Source: Acetobacter oryzifermentans (GTDB lineage: Bacteria > Pseudomonadota > Alphaproteobacteria > Acetobacterales > Acetobacteraceae). Taken from it: a DNA stretch of 64,000 nt. The notes beneath the pieces are model-generated. The model saw only the letters and a list, made by a program, of their open reading frames with translations. It made no database searches and was not told the DNA's origin. The position numbers and the translations under genes are program-made. Numbering within the stretch: the stretch's first letter is position 1; the number at the start of each line of letters is the position of its first letter. Positions 9,098 to 18,429 of this stretch are shown here, one piece after another. The DNA lies in NCBI RefSeq assembly GCF_001628715.1, contig NZ_CP011120.1:1488001-1552000 (forward strand), given 5' to 3'.

Positions 9098-10540
9098 TTA
9101 AGATTTCTTCTTTGAAGATACGTTTTCTTTGGATGATAAGGCAGAAGGGAGAGTAGAAATGCGCCCTGCTTTAATGGCTGCACAGAAGGTTTTCCAATCA
9201 GCTTTTGTCTGATCTGCATAAGCAACAGAAAAACCCGCAATGGCATCTGCAAAAGCACGTCCTCCACCCAGATAGCCCGCCAAAGTGGCAACATCACCAG
9301 AACGCGCATGAGCGCGTGCAAGCGTGCGACCACATAAAAGCGCATAATCTGGCAGACCAATCTGTGCAAATTCTGCCCCAATCGCAGCCAAACGCTGATC
9401 TTTCAGCCGGCGCACATAAAACTGGCGCTGCCCAACAGGAAGGCTTCCCGTTTCGCCATCTACTTCATCTGTGCCGCTACTATGCGTCCAGCCTAAAAAC
9501 GCGTCAGATGCTGTTTGCATAATACGTTGCCCTACCACAACGCGTTCACCCTGATTGTGGAATACCGAGGGTGGAAGATATGGAGCTAGAACAGAAACCT
9601 GCGCTTCCTTGATTTGAAGCAGTAAAACTTCATTATCTGGTGTCGAAAATAGGCCTATGGCGCAAAACGTGCCCACACTGCCTACGCCTACAACCTTAAA
9701 AATAACATCCTGCAACGTGTAGCGAGAAAGCAGAATGGCACGTTCAGGCGGTTGTGTTGCAATATATCGGGTAAAGGCTGCGCGTATTGCCTCATCCTGT
9801 TCTGGCAGACGCACCACCAAGGGCGGTTTTTCTGTTAGGCGTAGTGTACCGTAATCTTCTGCCACAAGGCCAAAATGTGTACGCGCACTTTCCAGGCGTG
9901 CATCTAGCAGGTTCTGGACTTTTTTGCGGGCTTGTTTGTCCTGAAAACCCGCAATGGCGGCCGAAAGATCAATGCGTTCTGCCCAGATTTCCAAAGGGCT
10001 CATAGGGGCTAGGCGCACCATTTCCTGCGCATAGCATTGCGCCATGCTACGTGCCAGATTACGTGCAGATGCCTCGGAAAGCCCAGATTCTCGCCCCGCC
10101 AGCACCAAAGAGGTGCCTAAACGTTTGATGTCCCATTCAAATGGAGCGGAAAGCGTTTCATCAAAATCATTGATATCAAAAACTGCGGTTCCTTCCGCAG
10201 AGGCATAACTGCCAAAGTTGGCCAGGTGGCAATCTCCACAGCTTTGCACTTTTAGACCAGCGGAAAGTGTTCCGGCCAAATCTGCTGCCATAACAGCAGC
10301 CGCGCCGCGTAAAAAGGCAAAGGGAGAAACGGCCATGCGTGCATAACGCACTGGTAATAATGCGCTGATTCGATGCTCCCCTTGCGTAACAAGGATAGAC
10401 ACCGGATCTATCCTTGTTTTTGGGGGATGCCATTCTGCCTGTTGGGTACGTGGCGCAATCTTGCGCAGTTTTATGCCATTGGCATGGCGAAGGGCGCGAG
10501 GAATAAGGCTGGCGGTCTGTGCTGGAAGAGCTGAGGTCAT
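9098..10540 (-). CDS. DUF2252 family protein
   Basis: This 480-residue protein matches DUF2252. Marks include RYARMAVSPFAFLRGAAAVMAADLA near residue 65, the conserved CGDCHLANFGSYAS segment near residue 100, FDINDFDETLSAPFEWDIKRL near residue 122, and late AHARSGD. The family is thought to have a protein-kinase-like fold, and the HLANFG and DINDFDE segments resemble the catalytic and metal-binding loops of that fold; this is family-level inference and no substrate is known. It is monocistronic, divergent from the AsmA gene across a 303-base region. Confidence 0.85.
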   Translation of the reverse strand: MTSALPAQTASLIPRALRHANGIKLRKIAPRTQQAEWHPPKTRIDPVSILVTQGEHRISALLPVRYARMAVSPFAFLRGAAAVMAADLAGTLSAGLKVQSCGDCHLANFGSYASAEGTAVFDINDFDETLSAPFEWDIKRLGTSLVLAGRESGLSEASARNLARSMAQCYAQEMVRLAPMSPLEIWAERIDLSAAIAGFQDKQARKKVQNLLDARLESARTHFGLVAEDYGTLRLTEKPPLVVRLPEQDEAIRAAFTRYIATQPPERAILLSRYTLQDVIFKVVGVGSVGTFCAIGLFSTPDNEVLLLQIKEAQVSVLAPYLPPSVFHNQGERVVVGQRIMQTASDAFLGWTHSSGTDEVDGETGSLPVGQRQFYVRRLKDQRLAAIGAEFAQIGLPDYALLCGRTLARAHARSGDVATLAGYLGGGRAFADAIAGFSVAYADQTKADWKTFCAAIKAGRISTLPSALSSKENVSSKKKS

Positions 10541-10843
10541 AGAACATTTTTAGGCATAGCTCTTAGAGTAAACCAACAACTCAAACGAAAAGCGTTGCAG
10601 GTATGCAGTATTCTCGTATCTCTGGCCATATTTAGAGCCAGTGTCTTTTTTAGGAACATACCTTCTCTTTCTGCCGTTCTCTGACAGGCACATTGTGCCA
10701 GACTGGTAACGGGCAGGAACTTCGCAACCAAACATAACGTTTGCCTTGTTATATAAATGCAATACCGGGATAACACTTTCTATCCCTGATATATTTTAAG
10801 TTTTTATCTGTTTGTGGCCTTATGCCTTCAAGGAGCACGCTTT
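10541..10843. other. Divergent intergenic region with two short dyads
   Basis: No gene is seen between the DUF2252 and AsmA starts. It should hold both promoters. Two inverted repeats stand out: GGCAC-ATT-GTGCC at 10687-10699 and GGGATA-N8-TATCCC at 10768-10787. An AAGGAG at 10830 is the ribosome-binding site of the AsmA gene. Neither dyad matches an operator known to me. Confidence 0.5.
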
Positions 10844-12991
10844 ATGACTGAAACACCCCCTCAGACACCCGCAAAATCGCACCCGGTGCTGATAGGGTTA
10901 GGTTGTTTTCTGCTGGCCATTATCCTGCTGATTGTATTCTGGTCATGGGATTGGTTTGTACCTTTGGTCAATTCCCGTGCCACGGCAATACTCCACCGCA
11001 AGACCACTATTGAGCATCTGCACGTTGCGCTTGGGCGTGTGACAACTATTCGGGTGGAAAACCTTAGGATAGAACAGCCCAAGACCTTTGATCAGGAAAA
11101 AGATCTGTTTGCTCAATCTAAGGAGCTAACCGTTTCAGTTGATGTCTGGTCCTACCTATGGCATCGCGCGCTTCATATCCCGCTGATAGCGCTTACTGAG
11201 CCCAAAGCAGACATTCTTGCCCGCAAGAATGGTGAAAATAATTACACCTTTACGGAAGACGGAAAACCCGCCCCAGCAAACAAGAACAAGACGGAGCAGG
11301 CCAGCAGCCTTCCTGATATTGGAGAACTGCGTATTACCAATGGTGCACTGCATGTCCGGCATGATCCGCTACAGGCTGATATGCAGATGGGAGTGGAAAC
11401 CACGCCTCCGCAAGGCAACAACCGCGGATCTTTGCGTCTTACAGCTAAAGGACGTTATGCGCAGCAACCTATTACAGCCCGCTTTGTAGGGGGCACTGTT
11501 CTCTCCTTTGTTGCTGATAAGGAGCCTTATCCGGTTGATTTGTTCGTGCAAAATGGCCCTACCACAGCCACGCTGAAAGGGGATGTTGTGCATCCGCTCA
11601 CACTCAGTGGGGCGCATCTCAAACTGCACTTTGCCGGGCCTGATATGTCTTTGCTGTATCCGCTTACCGGTGTACCCATTCCACGCACACCTGCGTACAG
11701 CATTACGGGAGCCCTAAACTATACGCGCGAACATGTTGTTTTTAAAGATTTTGAAGGCAAGATGGGCAGCAGTGATATTGGTGGCACCATTGAAATCAAC
11801 CCACATGAAAAGCCCATATTCGTACAGGCAGACCTCCATTCCAAACAAGTAAACCTTGTTGATCTGGGAGGTTTTATTGGCGCAAAACCTGACAAGACAA
11901 AGGCAGAAGAAAAAGCGGAAGCCAAAAGCAACACGGTGCTGCCAGATACCCCTATCAACATTCCCAAACTGAATGCTGTAAATGCACATGTTACGTATCA
12001 TGGTGCGCACATCGAAAATCAGAAAGTACCGCTTGATAATATTGACGCCGAATTTTTTGTGACCGATGGCGCCATTGATCTGAAACGCCTGAATTTTGCA
12101 GTGGGGAATGGCACTCTGGCCAGCTCCGCTACCCTCAAGCCAGACGGAAAGTTGTTTGATACGACCGCGCGTATCGATTTTGCCCGCATTGACCTTTCAC
12201 GCATTATGCAGGCTACCGCAAATTCAAAAGCCCAAGGTATTATTGGCGGGCATATGACACTCAAGGCGAAAGGTAATTCCATTGCCTCTCTGATGGCCGC
12301 AGGTAATGGGGGCCTTACGCTGGTTCTGGATCAAGGGGGGGATATTACAGCCATCTTGCCGAGTGTATTGGGTCTGCAACTGGCTAATGCTGTTCTTAGT
12401 GCGATTGGTCTTCCATCCCATACAGATATTCGCTGCTTTATTGCGGATATGCCGCTCAAGAATGGTATTGTCTCAACCAATACCTTGCTGCTTGAAACGG
12501 GCGAAGCCCGCACATTGGGTAAAGGCACTATCAATTTCCGCACAAACAAGCTGGATTATGAACTCACCACGCGTTCACAACATCCCACAATTGCTTCGCT
12601 ACCAGGTGCATTCCATATTACCGGGCCTATCAAATCCCCCATGGTTCTTCCCGGTGCCGAAATTATTGGCCGCGCAGCCGCAGCTACCGGGCTTGGATTT
12701 GTTTTTCCGCCGCTTGCCTTGCTTCCAACCATTCAGTTCGGTGTAGGTGACAAATCTCTGTGCAGCCGCGCTGTTCAGGAAGTGAACAGCAATCCTGCCG
12801 CCGGGATTGCACCTGGAGCACTCTCTCATGCACGCGGTTCAGTAGGAAAACAAAAGCCTTCCTCCACGCAAGCCCGCGCAACAAACGGCAAGAAACCTGC
12901 GCCTGCTGAAAGGCCAAAAAAGGGACAACAAAAGCAAATGACACCTGCCGAAGTACGGGCCGCATGGGAGGCAAAACTTAAGAACAAGTAA
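10844..12991 (+). CDS. AsmA family protein
   Basis: A 715-residue protein with one N-terminal membrane helix (about residues 15-33) followed by a long periplasmic beta-rich region. The AsmA signature includes TTIRVENLRI early and a C-terminal AsmA_2-like part with LKAKGNSIASLMAAGNGGLTLVLDQG and GKGTINFRTNKLDYELTTRSQHPTIASLPGAFHITGPIKSPMVLPG. AsmA-like proteins are bridge-like lipid carriers that help move phospholipids to the outer membrane. The C-terminal about 75 residues are Lys/Ala/Pro-rich and probably disordered. The ATG at 10844 is chosen because AAGGAG precedes it by 8 bases. Confidence 0.85.
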   Translation: MTETPPQTPAKSHPVLIGLGCFLLAIILLIVFWSWDWFVPLVNSRATAILHRKTTIEHLHVALGRVTTIRVENLRIEQPKTFDQEKDLFAQSKELTVSVDVWSYLWHRALHIPLIALTEPKADILARKNGENNYTFTEDGKPAPANKNKTEQASSLPDIGELRITNGALHVRHDPLQADMQMGVETTPPQGNNRGSLRLTAKGRYAQQPITARFVGGTVLSFVADKEPYPVDLFVQNGPTTATLKGDVVHPLTLSGAHLKLHFAGPDMSLLYPLTGVPIPRTPAYSITGALNYTREHVVFKDFEGKMGSSDIGGTIEINPHEKPIFVQADLHSKQVNLVDLGGFIGAKPDKTKAEEKAEAKSNTVLPDTPINIPKLNAVNAHVTYHGAHIENQKVPLDNIDAEFFVTDGAIDLKRLNFAVGNGTLASSATLKPDGKLFDTTARIDFARIDLSRIMQATANSKAQGIIGGHMTLKAKGNSIASLMAAGNGGLTLVLDQGGDITAILPSVLGLQLANAVLSAIGLPSHTDIRCFIADMPLKNGIVSTNTLLLETGEARTLGKGTINFRTNKLDYELTTRSQHPTIASLPGAFHITGPIKSPMVLPGAEIIGRAAAATGLGFVFPPLALLPTIQFGVGDKSLCSRAVQEVNSNPAAGIAPGALSHARGSVGKQKPSSTQARATNGKKPAPAERPKKGQQKQMTPAEVRAAWEAKLKNK

Positions 12992-13014
12992 TAGGAAACC
13001 GCTGTTTATGCAGG

Positions 13015-13034
13015 GCTCTTCTTCCTGTAAGAGC
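13015..13034 (+). terminator. Candidate terminator after the AsmA gene
   Basis: GCTCTT and AAGAGC form a 6-bp stem with an 8-base loop, 24 bases after the AsmA stop. A T-rich stretch (TTATTGATTTTTATT) follows a few bases later, so a modest intrinsic terminator is plausible. Confidence 0.4.
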
Positions 13035-13057
13035 AAGCCTTATTGATTTTTATTAGT

Positions 13058-13092
13058 GGCTACGGATCCAAGCAAGCAGCTTGCCCGTAGCC
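13058..13092. repeat. Two-part hairpin GGCTACGG...CCGTAGCC
   Basis: An outer perfect 8-bp stem (13058-13065 with 13085-13092) encloses an inner perfect 5-bp stem GCAAG-CAG-CTTGC (13072-13084), with a six-base bulge on one side. There is no T-run after it on the plus strand. It could be a second terminator for the AsmA transcript or an RNA element. Confidence 0.4.
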
Positions 13093-13262
13093 ATCGGCAG
13101 CACAATCTGTCTTGCGTTCAAAAATTTTGCAAAATTTTACCTTTTGTTTCTGGTAAGCAAAATACAATCAGTAATGCCGAACCATAAGTAAACCCCTGCC
13201 CGTTTGCCCGTAATGCCTTAAGCTCTGTCGGCGATGAAGGCTGTACGAATAGAGCTTGTTTT

Positions 13263-13512
13263 TCATTGTAATGCTCCAAGGTTTTGGTCTTTCTCGTTGC
13301 CTTTCAAAAGATGGGTTAGTTCATCAACAAGACAGATGCGGCCTGCTCTGAACTGATAAAAGGCAACAACTTTGATCAGACTTTCCTCACCAGAGAGGTG
13401 TGTAATACGTGCTACGTGCACTGTGGCCGCTTCACTATGTGCTGGATATCGATTTCCAGCCGACTAAGGTTGGCACGCAAAGCGCGTGTGTGAGTTTGAA
13501 AGGCGCTTACGG
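13263..13512 (-). pseudogene. Remnant of a SnoaL/NTF2-like protein
   Basis: On the minus strand the bases read as a protein-like sequence in two frames. The 5' part gives SAFQTHTRALRANLSRLEID near 13450-13506. After an apparent frameshift near 13425-13440, the second part gives ATVHVARITHLSGEE, then VVAFYQFRAGRICLVDELTH, ending at the TGA at 13263-13265. The Phe-Tyr-x-Phe-Arg-x-Gly-Arg-Ile pattern is typical of SnoaL-like NTF2 folds. No start codon is left, and the 5' end runs into the AraC remnant. Family call is moderate; the broken state is seen directly. Confidence 0.5.
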
Positions 13513-13718
13513 GAATGCAGTTTTCAGCATGGCGCCAGCGCTTACGTATTCTCAATGCTCAGGAAAAACTGGCACGAGGTGATCATGTTACCCATGTTGC
13601 CGCTGCTATAGGTTACGAAAACCTGGGGGCATTTGCCGCAGCCTTTAAAAAGAACACAGGATATAGCCCCAGTGCCTATGCACAACGCTGCCGTGCTAAA
13701 GCTACTCCCCCAATGTGA
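13503..13718 (+). pseudogene. C-terminal remnant of an AraC-family regulator
   Basis: The 67 residues from 13515 contain the second helix-turn-helix of AraC proteins: FSAWRQRLRILNAQEKLARG, then HVTHVAAAIGYENLGAFAAAFKKNTGYSPSAYAQR. The first helix-turn-helix and the whole ligand domain are missing, and an in-frame TGA sits at 13497-13499. It lies in front of an MFS exporter gene and was probably that gene's regulator before a deletion. As a lone second HTH it is unlikely to work as a normal regulator. Confidence 0.7.
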
Positions 13719-13962
13719 ATAGAAGCTGCATGAGATGAAGCACGTCTGGATCTCATTATAGCCCCATCATCATGTTTACAAAACAGTTTGCGTGCGTTCA
13801 TCACAATATCGCGCAAGGGAAACCGGCTCTTGCGTTTACTCTTTAATTCATAAATCTGTTGTACTGAATAATAGCAATGACACGTCTTAGAACGTGCGCC
13901 CAAGGCCCTGTCTGCATGGATATTTTTACGAGGTCAATCATGAACTGTTCCGGGGGCATGTA
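13719..13962. other. Region with no recognised gene before the MFS gene
   Basis: I see no family-like coding sequence on either strand. It should hold the promoter of the MFS gene. A minus-strand open frame overlaps it but resembles nothing I know. GGGGGC just before 13963 is the probable ribosome-binding site. Confidence 0.4.
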
Positions 13963-15147
13963 ATGAGGAATGAAACGGGTGCAACCACACAGATTCCTCT
14001 TCGTAAAATAATAGCTCTTTTTGCTTTAGGTAGTTGTGCGCTTCTGAATATTTATGCCACTCAGCCTATCCTGCCCGATATTGCACGGCAATTTGGCGTT
14101 AGCCTGGGGGCCAGCACCTGGACAATCAGTGCCTCCACGCTAGGCGTTGCAGTTGCTGCCCCGCTGGCGGGTGCTATCTCAGATCGCTTTGGGCGCAAAC
14201 ACATTATGATAATTGCGCTTATCGGGCTGATTGTCACAACCGCTAGCTGCGCTCTGGCATGGAGCTTTGCTGCTCTTTTTTCCCTACGGTTTGCACAAGG
14301 GTTACTGGTTCCGTTTATCTTTACCGCCGCCCTTGCTTATATTGCCGAGGAATGGTCGGGGCGTGCCGCAACCACCATAAACGGTGTGTATGTTGCGGGT
14401 ACGGCGTTCGGTGGGTTCTGTGGCCGATTTCTTGCAGGTGCAGCCGCTGCATTAACGGGATGGCTTTCTACATTTCTTGTCTTTGCGGTTTTGCTTTCTT
14501 TCGTGCTTGCTCTTGCCGTGTTTTGTTTACCTACGGAGCGCCATTTCAAACCCAGCCCTTCCCTTTCTGAAAGTTTAAAAAGTGTCATAAAAGGCACGCA
14601 GGACTGGCGGCTACTAGCCACCTGTTTTATCGGCGCCAGCTTGCTGTTTCAGCAGGTCACCTCCTTTACCTATCTGAGCCTACGTTTGGGAGCGCCACCG
14701 TTCAGCCTGACCTCTCTAGAGGTTGGCGCCCTATTTGTGGTCTTTCTATTGCCAGTCTTGGTTACACCTTTCTTTGGGCGCCTTATTGGCAGGATTGGAC
14801 GCACACAGGCTTTTCTGCTCTCACAAATAGCCGGAATTGTAGGAATTGTTCTCACACTTCCCCTCTATCTCCCTTCTATCGTGGTTGGGCTGGCTCTTTC
14901 CTGCATGGCCGTTTTTGCCGGACAATCCTGTGCTACTGGTTACACGGCGCGTCATGCCAAAACGGGCCGGTCTGCGGCAACTGGCCTCTATCTTACCTGC
15001 TATTATCTAGGTGGCAGTGTTGGGGCTGTTGCTCCCGCTCCTTTTTTCGCGCGTTATGGATGGCTTGGTTGCGCAGCCCTGATTTGTCTGGTTGCCCTTG
15101 CCAGTGCTGCACTCGCACGCGCAGCATGGCAAGAAATGGTTAATTGA
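13963..15147 (+). CDS. MFS transporter (YnfM-like drug/metabolite exporter)
   Basis: A 394-residue, 12-helix major facilitator. The first helix carries LNIYATQPILPDIARQFGVS, typical of the YnfM-like branch, and loop 2-3 has the MFS motif A GAISDRFGRKHIM. I start at the only in-frame ATG (13963, MRNETG), preceded by GGGGGC; a GTG at 13894 would add an unlikely N-terminus. The broken AraC gene upstream suggests it has lost its regulator. The substrate is unknown. Confidence 0.85.
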   Translation: MRNETGATTQIPLRKIIALFALGSCALLNIYATQPILPDIARQFGVSLGASTWTISASTLGVAVAAPLAGAISDRFGRKHIMIIALIGLIVTTASCALAWSFAALFSLRFAQGLLVPFIFTAALAYIAEEWSGRAATTINGVYVAGTAFGGFCGRFLAGAAAALTGWLSTFLVFAVLLSFVLALAVFCLPTERHFKPSPSLSESLKSVIKGTQDWRLLATCFIGASLLFQQVTSFTYLSLRLGAPPFSLTSLEVGALFVVFLLPVLVTPFFGRLIGRIGRTQAFLLSQIAGIVGIVLTLPLYLPSIVVGLALSCMAVFAGQSCATGYTARHAKTGRSAATGLYLTCYYLGGSVGAVAPAPFFARYGWLGCAALICLVALASAALARAAWQEMVN

Positions 15148-15311
15148 TTAATATGTACAATTCACGATTATTTACTCATATATAAATTTATTTATTCAGA
15201 AACTAATTTTCTTCAAACCTGTTGTTATTAGATAAGTGGTGGCTGGCAAAACGACCATTATACGCAGTGATCTATTCTTCATGTCTCCCTGCGCCGCTTT
15301 CGGAGATATAT

Positions 15312-17201
15312 ATGGTTGATATTATTTGCCGAAACAGCATTTTGTTCGATGGCCGTGGAAAATCTCCCGTCATTGCAGACGTTGCCATAACCGATGGCAA
15401 AATTACTGCAATCGGTACCCATCTTGAAGCCATACACGGTGCTATCGAGATGGAATGTCAGGGTTTGTGGTTAATGCCAGGATTACTGGATATTCATACA
15501 CATCTTGATCTGGAAATCGAACTTGCCCCTGAATTGCCGGAAGTAGTACGCCACGGAACCACAACTGTTGTTATAAGCAATTGCTCCATTGGCGTGACGT
15601 ATGGTCATCAGCGCCGCAATGGTGAAGACCCTATTGTTGATTGCTTCGCAAGGGTTGAGAATATGCCAAAGTCTGTTCTAAGCCGGGTTGCGGATGCCTG
15701 CTCATGGTCAGATTCACAAGGTTATCTTCACCATCTGGAAAGCCTGCCACTGGGGCCTAATGTGGTGCCGCTCATACCTCATTCCATGCTCAGGATTGAA
15801 GTTATGGGGTTAACCGCATCTATCAGCAGAGAGCCAACAAAGCAGGAGCTTGCCCAAATGGCGCAACTTCTGGAAGCTGGTATGTCTCAAGGTTATGCTG
15901 GTTTCTCAACCGATGCACTGCCTTTTCATTTCCTTGCCAACACACCAAACAAAAAGAAAAAAATCCCGACCCAATATGCGCGCTTTCCAGAATTATCCCG
16001 GCTTACAAATATTGTAAGACGTTATAATCGCGTTTGGCAGGCCACTCCCCCCAAAGACGATATTTTTGCCGCAGTACGCAGTTTTATGCTGACCAGCGGG
16101 CGCCTTTACAAACAACCGCTTAAAACAACAGTATTGGCAGCGATTGACCTACAGACCAATCGTTCCGCCATGTACCTTTGCCTTCTACTATCTTTCATTC
16201 TGAATTCCCCAATGCTGAAAGGAAATTTACGTTTTCAGGTTTTATCATCATCATTTCGTATCTGGAGTGATGGTGCCATCAATCCGATAGCGGATGAAGT
16301 GCCAGAGTTTCGGGTTCTCAACGAACTGGAACTTGATGACCGTCAAGGACGTGGCCACATTCTCAATGCCCCCGCATGGGTCAAAGCATTCCGAAAAATG
16401 TGGCTTAAGGGAAAAAACGGTTGGTCTCTTGCCAGAATGTTGCGGAGGCTCCGTTTGGAGGATGTTGTGCTAACTCGGCAACTCAATGACATGATTGTAG
16501 CAGAATGCCCACTGACCGATTGGGTTGGAGAAGCGCTGGAAGCCCCTTATCGCAGGCTTCTCAAGTATCAATCTTCAAATGGTCATGATGTTTTTCAGCA
16601 TGATGAAGAAACGGAATTTTTCGCAAGCTTTCCAAACCCAATCAAAGATGATGCAGCATTTTTCCTCCATTTGCTGCGGGCATGGGATACAGATTTGCGT
16701 TGGGAAACAACTTTTGCAAACCGTAATGCCAAAACACTCAGAAAGCTCCTGTTTCACAATCAAACCCTACCGGGTTTTAATGACAGTGGCGCACATCTTG
16801 CCAATATTGGTTTTTATGACGGAAACCTGCGTGCATTAAAAATTGCACAGCAAGAAGGATTGCAGCAGGTTTCTTGCATGGTTCATCGCCTGACAGAACT
16901 TCCTGCAAAATTTTTCGGAATCAATGCAGGATTGGTGTGCCTCGGTGCACAAGCTGATCTTTGTATTATTGACCCTGTCGCTCTTGCACAATGGAACCCA
17001 GAAAAAACCTACCACTTCATGTACCGCCCTGAATTCGGATGCAGGCAAATTGTTAATCGTCCAGATGCCGTTGTACGGAGCGTTATTATCGGCGGGAAAG
17101 TAGCATGGGATAACGGCACGTATTCAGAAGAATTCGGGAAAACTGCATACGGACGGGTAATCAGGGCAAAAGACCATGCACAGAAAGGAGGATCTAGGTA
17201 A
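15312..17201 (+). CDS. Amidohydrolase family 3 protein, N-acyl-D-amino-acid deacylase-like
   Basis: This 629-residue metal-dependent hydrolase resembles D-aminoacylases. It has the N-terminal small beta domain (NSILFDGRGKSPVIADVAITDGKI), the HxH metal site in LLDIHTHLD (about residue 65), the Cys of TTVVISNCSIGV, a late Asp in LPGFNDSGAHLANIGFYDGN (about residue 495), and the end AQADLCIIDP. Family members release fatty or acetyl groups from D-amino acids. It is longer than classical D-aminoacylases (about 480). ATG 15312 has GGAG six bases upstream. It is 218 bases before the nitrogen operon and may feed it, but no link is proven. Confidence 0.8.
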   Translation: MVDIICRNSILFDGRGKSPVIADVAITDGKITAIGTHLEAIHGAIEMECQGLWLMPGLLDIHTHLDLEIELAPELPEVVRHGTTTVVISNCSIGVTYGHQRRNGEDPIVDCFARVENMPKSVLSRVADACSWSDSQGYLHHLESLPLGPNVVPLIPHSMLRIEVMGLTASISREPTKQELAQMAQLLEAGMSQGYAGFSTDALPFHFLANTPNKKKKIPTQYARFPELSRLTNIVRRYNRVWQATPPKDDIFAAVRSFMLTSGRLYKQPLKTTVLAAIDLQTNRSAMYLCLLLSFILNSPMLKGNLRFQVLSSSFRIWSDGAINPIADEVPEFRVLNELELDDRQGRGHILNAPAWVKAFRKMWLKGKNGWSLARMLRRLRLEDVVLTRQLNDMIVAECPLTDWVGEALEAPYRRLLKYQSSNGHDVFQHDEETEFFASFPNPIKDDAAFFLHLLRAWDTDLRWETTFANRNAKTLRKLLFHNQTLPGFNDSGAHLANIGFYDGNLRALKIAQQEGLQQVSCMVHRLTELPAKFFGINAGLVCLGAQADLCIIDPVALAQWNPEKTYHFMYRPEFGCRQIVNRPDAVVRSVIIGGKVAWDNGTYSEEFGKTAYGRVIRAKDHAQKGGSR

Positions 17202-17241
17202 CTATTTGATTATGTAGTATTTATTCAGGAATTTTCTTTCT

Positions 17242-17265
17242 AGAACTGATACTGACAGCAGTTCT
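17242..17265 (+). terminator. Hairpin after the amidohydrolase gene
   Basis: AGAACTG and CAGTTCT form a perfect 7-bp stem with a 10-base loop, 41 bases after the stop codon. No T-run follows directly, so termination here is only a suggestion. Confidence 0.35.
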
Positions 17266-17323
17266 GAGCATGTGGCTAAGAAAAAATAAATAAAATCAAT
17301 ACGTTAGTGCATATAAAAAAATA

Positions 17324-17345
17324 GTTCCGGATTAGGAACATTTTT
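17324..17345 (+). terminator. Short hairpin with T-run before the nitrogen operon
   Basis: GTTCC-GGATTA-GGAAC is followed by ATTTTTATG. The stem is only 5 bp, but with its T-run it looks like a small intrinsic terminator. It may end read-through from the amidohydrolase gene. It carries none of the conserved guanidine-riboswitch segments I know. Confidence 0.35.
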
Positions 17346-17378
17346 ATGTTGCAACCAAAGCAGATACGCTAGAGAATG

Positions 17379-17408
17379 AGTAATACGATTTTACATATTC
17401 GTATTACT
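17379..17408. promoter_or_regulatory. Perfect 10-bp inverted repeat, candidate operator of the NikR-like regulator
   Basis: AGTAATACGA and TCGTATTACT are perfect complements separated by 10 bases. The inner 28 bp (17380-17407) read GTAATA-N16-TATTAC, the same total span as the E. coli NikR operator GTATGA-N16-TCATAC. The repeat ends directly before the GGAG (17409-17412) that serves the first gene at 17420. It could be the DNA target of the ribbon-helix-helix protein encoded in the operon, or an RNA hairpin blocking translation. Both roles are inference. Confidence 0.6.
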
Positions 17409-17419
17409 GGAGTTCTCAC

Positions 17420-18409
17420 ATGCATCTGCTCTCGCCTCTCCGGAAAGCTCTCTTGGCTGGTGTTTGTGCTGCGGCAACTTTTGTCTCGGCCTCCGCATCT
17501 GCTGCAACACTGAAAGTTGGTTATAGCGACTGGCCCGGTTGGGTTGCATGGCAAGTTGCCATTGATAAAGGCTGGCTGAAGGAAGCTGGCGTGGATGCCG
17601 ACTTCCAGTGGTTTGATTACAGTGCCTCTCTGGATGCCTTTTCTGCACACAAGCTTGATGCTGTTATGGCAACAAATGGTGATGCACTGGTAACAGGCGC
17701 AAATGGCCACAAGGGAGAGATGATCCTTGTAACAGACTATTCCGATGGCAATGATATGGTGGTGGCCCAGCCGGGAATTACCGATATGCAGGGCCTTAAG
17801 GGCAAATCTGTTGCGGTTGAAGAAGGATTGGTAGATCATCTCCTTTTGCTCAAAGGTTTGGAAAAAGCCGGTATGAGCGAGAAAGATGTCAAGCTAGTTA
17901 ATACCAAAACCAATGAAACCCCTCAGGTTCTGGCTTCTGGCGAAGTTGCAGCCGTGGCTGCTTGGCAGCCTAATGCAGGCCAAGCCTTACATATGGTGCC
18001 CGGAGCGCGCCCGGTGTTTACATCGCATGAAGTGCCCGGACTGATTTATGATACTATCGTTGTTGATCCACAGTCCTTGCATGATAACCGCAATCAATGG
18101 CAGCGGTTGGTTGGTGTATGGGATCGTGTTGTTACTTACATTCAGGATCCCAAAACGCAGCCTGATGCCCTACGCATTATGGCAACCCGCACTGGGGTTT
18201 CTTCAAACACTTACAAACGCTTCCTAAAAGGCACGCATCTTCTGACACTTTCAGATGATAAAACTGTCTTTACAAAAAAGGATGGTTTGGACTCTCTCTA
18301 CGGTTCTTCTGCCATCTCTGATGCCTTCAATGTACGTTACGGCGTGTATAAGACGCCGCAAAATGTGGGCAGCTACATTGATCCATCCTTTGTAAACGCC
18401 GTGAAATAA
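17420..18409 (+). CDS. ABC transporter substrate-binding protein (guanidine/urea carboxylase operon)
   Basis: A 329-residue periplasmic binding protein of the nitrate/taurine/urea-like (SsuA/TauA/NMT1) group. A classical signal peptide ends at about residue 28 (ASASA before ATLKVGYSDWPG). The mature part has YSDWPGWVAWQVAIDKGWLKEAG and LKGKSVAVEEGLVDHLLLLKGLEKAG. Together with the next two genes it forms a full importer. Operons of this make-up import the nitrogen compound processed by the carboxylase, probably guanidine, possibly urea or a related amide; the ligand cannot be read here. ATG 17420 follows GGAG. Confidence 0.85.
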   Translation: MHLLSPLRKALLAGVCAAATFVSASASAATLKVGYSDWPGWVAWQVAIDKGWLKEAGVDADFQWFDYSASLDAFSAHKLDAVMATNGDALVTGANGHKGEMILVTDYSDGNDMVVAQPGITDMQGLKGKSVAVEEGLVDHLLLLKGLEKAGMSEKDVKLVNTKTNETPQVLASGEVAAVAAWQPNAGQALHMVPGARPVFTSHEVPGLIYDTIVVDPQSLHDNRNQWQRLVGVWDRVVTYIQDPKTQPDALRIMATRTGVSSNTYKRFLKGTHLLTLSDDKTVFTKKDGLDSLYGSSAISDAFNVRYGVYKTPQNVGSYIDPSFVNAVK

Positions 18410-18429
18410 GGCTGAGGTAGGAGACCGCG

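Noticed and set aside
13515..13718. Functional small AraC-type regulator
   Set aside because: Only the second helix-turn-helix remains, an in-frame stop precedes it, and no ribosome-binding site is seen.
17202..17419. Guanidine-I (ykkC) riboswitch in front of the guanidine-type operon
   Set aside because: The conserved segments expected for this class are not present. The leader instead has a short hairpin with T-run and the perfect dyad described above.
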